Source: Arthrobotrys musiformis
Lineage: Eukaryota; Ascomycota; Orbiliomycetes; Orbiliales; Orbiliaceae
Assembly: GCA_036971715.1 (NCBI GenBank)
Contig: JAVHJL010000003.1
Location: 4,216,001-4,280,000, forward strand
Direction: 5' to 3'
DNA length: 64,000 nucleotides
The translations under genes were made by a program, and so were the position numbers. How positions within the stretch are numbered: the stretch's first letter is position 1; every line of letters begins with the position of its first letter. This document shows, piece after piece, positions 59,769 through 64,000 of the stretch. The notes under the pieces were generated by a model. It searched no databases. It saw nothing but the letters and a program-made list of their open reading frames with translations, and was not told the DNA's origin.

Positions 59769-62700
59769 AAACTGTGGACCGCGTGAACCTTCAACATAAT
59801 CGAGAGGGCGTCCAATTGTAATACCGATATCTTCAAACATGCTTTTTCACCGGAGAGACAATGGCAAATTATGCTGCCGTCGGAAATCCAACGCGGGAAG
59901 CAATATGCACTGCAGCTCGAAACGACGAGAACTAGCGTATGGCTAGCATTTCCACTAATGCCGACACAGGCAAAGATAAACGATACATCGTCCATTAGAA
60001 CTATCCGAAGACTCGTAATATAAAACCTAAAAAGACGATTACGATTTCATCCGATGTCTGAGCCACGAAACTTTGCCATATATCAAACGTTCTTCAATTT
60101 AAATGTGGCTGTACAGACGATACGATACGTACCTAGGTTTGTACATAGATTATAAACTTTCTTTCCTTTTCGACAAGTAAAACGGTATCGGAGTGGCCTG
60201 ACCGAGGTTGTGCTCTAATAAACGTGGCTCGTTTTTATGCCGTATCACATTTTCACAACATAAATCTCGTACCACAGCTACCGACTGGGGGTTTCCCTCG
60301 GACCTGGAAAAAAAGGTGTTTTTGATCCTCGACGTGTGAGCCGCTCTGACCAAATTTTCGAGACAATACAATATAGTCTTGAAGGTACGTGCTGGTTCAA
60401 AAACCTGGTTCAATTCGTAATTTAAGCAAGCGACGTTCGCACTTCCCAGTCCTTCCCAGTCGTACATAACGATTGGAGCAGGTGTACTTTGAACTCCGTC
60501 TACTTCTAGAAACTCAGCCAACTTACCCCTCGTTCCGAGTCGGCAAGCCGGGCATAACCCCTCCAAACTCTCATATTATGTATGTAGTGCGTCAGCACAA
60601 CCCTGCAGCAGCTAGCATCTTATCCAATATGGTAAATGCCGCATACAAAAAAAAAGGTTATACATATGTTCAAGCATGCCATGCATTGCTACTATACTAT
60701 TTTTCTCTTATGAAATCTTGATAACGGGAAAAGGAATATTTGCAATTTTTGGCTCTGTTTACATCATGATGCAGGACGAAATAAGTAGATGAAAAATTTC
60801 ACCACCAGGATCTGGTAGACACGTCGCCTATCTATAGTAATCGCCGCTAGCTAAAGCATAGAAGGCAGTGTACATATATGTACGGTAGACTCGTCTAGTC
60901 GCAGGATACGACCTTACAACTTCTAATATTGCAATGTCGAGATGGTGGGGAGATGTGTTGTCAGTCGATGGGTGGCCATAGTTATGGGCTAATGGTTGCG
61001 CTGTGCACTGCGGGAAGACTAATCTAATCTTTTCGAGGCAATGAGGGGTTAACCATTTTTTCGAAGGAGGCGGGCCTCAAAGTTTCCGGCGATATGAAGT
61101 CGATGGAAACCCCGAAATAGCCTTGGGAATAAAAAGGCGAAGTGCCGTTAGCTGCATTCGAAATCTCAAACTTCGAAGTACGACTAGTACTTTTACGAAA
61201 ACACTAGGGATTTTGTCGACATGTCCCGCAGCTCGTTTACAGAACGTTACCCCGCTATCCTAGGGATGCCAGCTGGTGTCCTGAGGGGCCACGACATCGA
61301 ACATCGATATCTGCAATGGAGCCTCAGGAAAAACAATTATTCGTTGTTTTTTCTAATCACGGGCCATGGCGCCAACGACATCACTGTGCACCGTGCACGA
61401 ACCACCTGTTCTTGGCTTTCACGCCTCTCCACCGGAGGATATGATACCGAAACGCCTTCATTCTTGGAATTCCGGAATGCAGGCTGAATCCATGGTACGA
61501 TCTTAGTTCAGCACATTGGGAGTGGGTTGGGTCTACACACCCTCAAGATCCAACTCGGAAAACCCGCCTAAATTCTGAAAATACCAAAAACCCGGGTGCT
61601 TCAACGGTATCTGGGGCATCCCTTCATTTTTCGTCCGAAAATCTGGGGTTAAGAGTTAACCCATCTGGTTAGTGTTTTAATTGGAGTTTCTTAACCGTTG
61701 AGCCTGTTCTCCAAACTTCAAACTAGAGCATAAGAATATCTAAGTCATAAGCCTAATAATGGAGGATTTCGTCGTCCGTGCTTTCGCTTTGCATGAGTGC
61801 GCGGATTCTCTAGCAAAGCCTACCCGCCAATGTTTCGGTACACTGTAAAACAATGGCGTCGCTTTGAATTGCTAGATTGATTTCCCATTTGCCGCCTCCG
61901 TAATTAGGTAATTGGGCGTCCTGATCATGGCTTGGAGTTCTTCAAGTGCAAATCCTCACAACCTGTCTCGTTGATTGGTGCGATGGCACGGTCTCAAACT
62001 TGAGGGTAGCGATGGCTTGCATATGCTGTCTCGGGCCTATAGAAAGATACACCATATATCTTCTAGAACCCATACGGCCCTTGAGCCTAAAGGTGCCCAT
62101 GTGGGTCTTGGAACCAGAGCCAGAATAAACACCGGCCCAATTGTGTTGAAGTGCCAAAATGCAACAGAGCACGTGTGGTAGATATCCAATTGGCCAGTGC
62201 GTTTTCCGATGGTTTTCCGGTCCCCTGGTTTATTTAGCGTCGGGTATTTGTTCTTTGATGTTCTATTCGAACGATTTGCCACTATTCTGCTGCGCGGGCT
62301 TACGAGAGCGGCTGACATGGCCCCATGGTTCTGGAATTATTCATCGTGGCCGCTTTTCTTTTTTGCCAACAAACGTCCAAACTTTTTGATGGCAATTCTG
62401 AGACATGTTCTTGAAATTCAATGATACCTATACGATTACGATATTGATTCAGTATGGAATGTCAGATTGGTTCCGAAGGGACACCTAGGGTTTGTCATTT
62501 CATATACCAAAGTTCGGTGGACACAAATGATCACGATATGGCATGGCCCCAAGCGTCTGGTCCGAGCACCCCCTGCCATAGCCTTGCAATTGTCCGCCTT
62601 CTCAGAATTCCAAAGCCCTCGCTGCTTTCCCTCCACCTTCAAACTCCGAAGTCTCCCCAGCTTCCATGGCGCCATGAATCCTAAAATGACAGCGCTTAGC

Positions 62701-64000
62701 GAATTAGCCTGGCCCGTTCCCTGTTGGTCTCCATCACCTCCACCATCTTTCGCCGGTCTTGATTTGCATTTCTTTTTGCTAATCGTGGTTGAGTTCGCGA
62801 TATCAGTCTTCTTTTGTCTGAAGGGTGTGTGTCGCCCTGGTTTAACCATATAGCCGGTATACCACACACCCGCTCTGGCTCTTTTCGTGTGTGCGCCAAT
62901 GTGCGGCACGGATGGGACCGACATTCATTTGCGGAATAACTGAGCACTTGGCTATTACGATAGATGGTCCAAGCTCTTTCTCTTGAGCCGTCGGCTGTCC
63001 TCTTTTTTCGGATTTGGAGCAATGCACCGAACCTAGTTGGTTCTGTTGCATCCCGTATTCGCTAACACAGCTCTCGAAATTTTTTCGTCCAATCTGCGTC
63101 GCATTGGTCATATATCGGCTGTGGGAACTAATGATACGGACACACCAATTGCAATAGATCTAAACTGAGCTTTGACCACCTCCCTTACGATGACTTTCCT
63201 TCCCAGGTAAGGTCCGCCTCGTATACGCTTAAGCATCACGGAATTCTCATTATGTTTCTAAAATGAAATCGCAGATGATTACTATTTACTATTGCACACA
63301 CTTCTTCTTTGCATTGTTTGCTGCCGAAAACCGCGAGGCGGAATATGCCGTACGACCTATAACTCTCGAACTATTCGAAAAGAACGTTATGCCGAATTCC
63401 TTACCATGGGCCGCCTTCATAACTTTTTGCATAGGAGAAGCGTATAAACACCAATAAGCATCGCACTCACTACACACACACACGGAACAATTTTACCGTC
63501 GGCACGACGGCGCGTTTTTCCGGCTAAATTCGTATTGTCTTTTTTCCTGTCTTGTTTTTTTCGATTGTTGAGCCTGTCTTCTTCATTCGTCTTCCAACAT
63601 TCCCCCATCGGAGTTGGTAGGTGGGATAAACGGAAAGAAGAAGAAGGGGTGGTCCGCAGGTGCTTAGACGAGATTGCATATAATAATAATAGCATGTCTA
63701 CTAACGGTTCCACGAGGGAGAGAGGGTTGAGAGGCAACGCATCTGGCCGTTCTGATGGTGGTAACCTGCTACTTGGCAGCCAATGGGTTCTTGAAGAGTA
63801 ATTCAGCCAGATTAATATCCGTAAGGCTTAGACAGAGAAGAGTGGTTTCGACCGCGCCGCCCGTTTGAAACCTTAACACGGGATAAACTAAAGCTTCCCA
63901 TATCTGGAGGGGTGCAGAAGCGGCATCGCAGCAGCCGTTTTGTTGGGTGGTCTGAGGAGCCTTGGGTGCAATACATAACCTTGATTGGTTTTTGGTGGCG

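Larger units (their letters stand above)
56896..64000. other. 7.1-kb gene-poor interval to the window end
   Basis: Begins with the 3' untranslated region of the copper-fist gene; no further supported gene. The longest ATG frame (62436-62924, minus, 162 residues) is basic and low in hydrophobic order, overlaps equally long frames on the other strand, and has no family motif. A frame at 60150-60566 (minus, 138 residues) opens from TTG only. A short ATG frame near 63694-63801 could be a first exon of a gene beyond the window, but there is no clear donor. Poly-T runs lie at 57111-57137 and 59745-59768. Confidence 0.5.

Noticed and set aside
60150..60566. Frame of 138 residues, minus strand, with CPAC near its start
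   Set aside because: Opens from TTG, has no supported ATG or exon partner, and the motif is too short to assign.
62436..62924. ATG frame of 162 residues, minus strand
   Set aside because: Overlaps similar-length frames on the other strand, no domain, signal peptide or splice partner. Kept only as a mention in the interval entry.

Overview
The window looks like nuclear DNA of a filamentous ascomycete (Pezizomycotina). Nine protein-coding genes can be supported. Most have several short introns (mostly 50-150 nt, GT...AG, often with a CTAAC or CTGAC branch site), and the set is typically fungal: Xi-class glutathione transferase, Gem1/Miro, Sup35/eRF3, a Clr5-domain protein, Scp160/vigilin, Zds1, a Zn2Cys6 regulator of the Rgt1 type and a copper-fist regulator. 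Composition looks moderate in GC and intergenic distances are long. I cannot name the genus. Gene-level assignments rest on recognising domains and motifs by eye, and exon joins were placed by reading frame, splice signals and continuity with known family sequences.

Left part (1-25 kb), gene-dense: an ECM4-like glutathionyl-hydroquinone reductase (+); a 1007-residue intronless secreted orphan (-) with a Kex2-type site and apparently three copies of an internal module; GEM1 (+), whose fourth intron seems to lack a usable AG acceptor; SUP35 (-), convergent with GEM1 and carrying a glycine/glutamine/tyrosine-rich prion-like repeat domain; a Clr5-ankyrin protein (+); and SCP160 (-) with about eleven KH domains, convergent with it.

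Middle (25-40 kb): a ZDS1 homologue (-), then about 7.7 kb without a recognisable gene, then an RGT1-like Zn2Cys6 transcription factor (-).

Right part (40-64 kb): 15.1 kb without a recognisable gene separates the RGT1-like factor from a divergently transcribed copper-fist factor (+), and a further 7.1 kb to the window end holds only short unsupported frames. These gene-poor stretches contain most of the long homopolymer runs and microsatellites. No rRNA, CRISPR array or intact transposon was seen, and no tRNA that folds properly.

The genes do not form a cluster or pathway. Loose themes are translation and mRNA binding (SUP35, SCP160), growth and phosphatase control (ZDS1), nutrient or metal-responsive transcription (RGT1-like, copper fist) and mitochondrial dynamics (GEM1). 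The most useful things to follow up are the triplicated secreted orphan, the odd GEM1 splice site, a perfect 30-bp palindrome at 6506-6535, the His-rich copper-fist protein, and the 15-kb interval between two divergent regulators.
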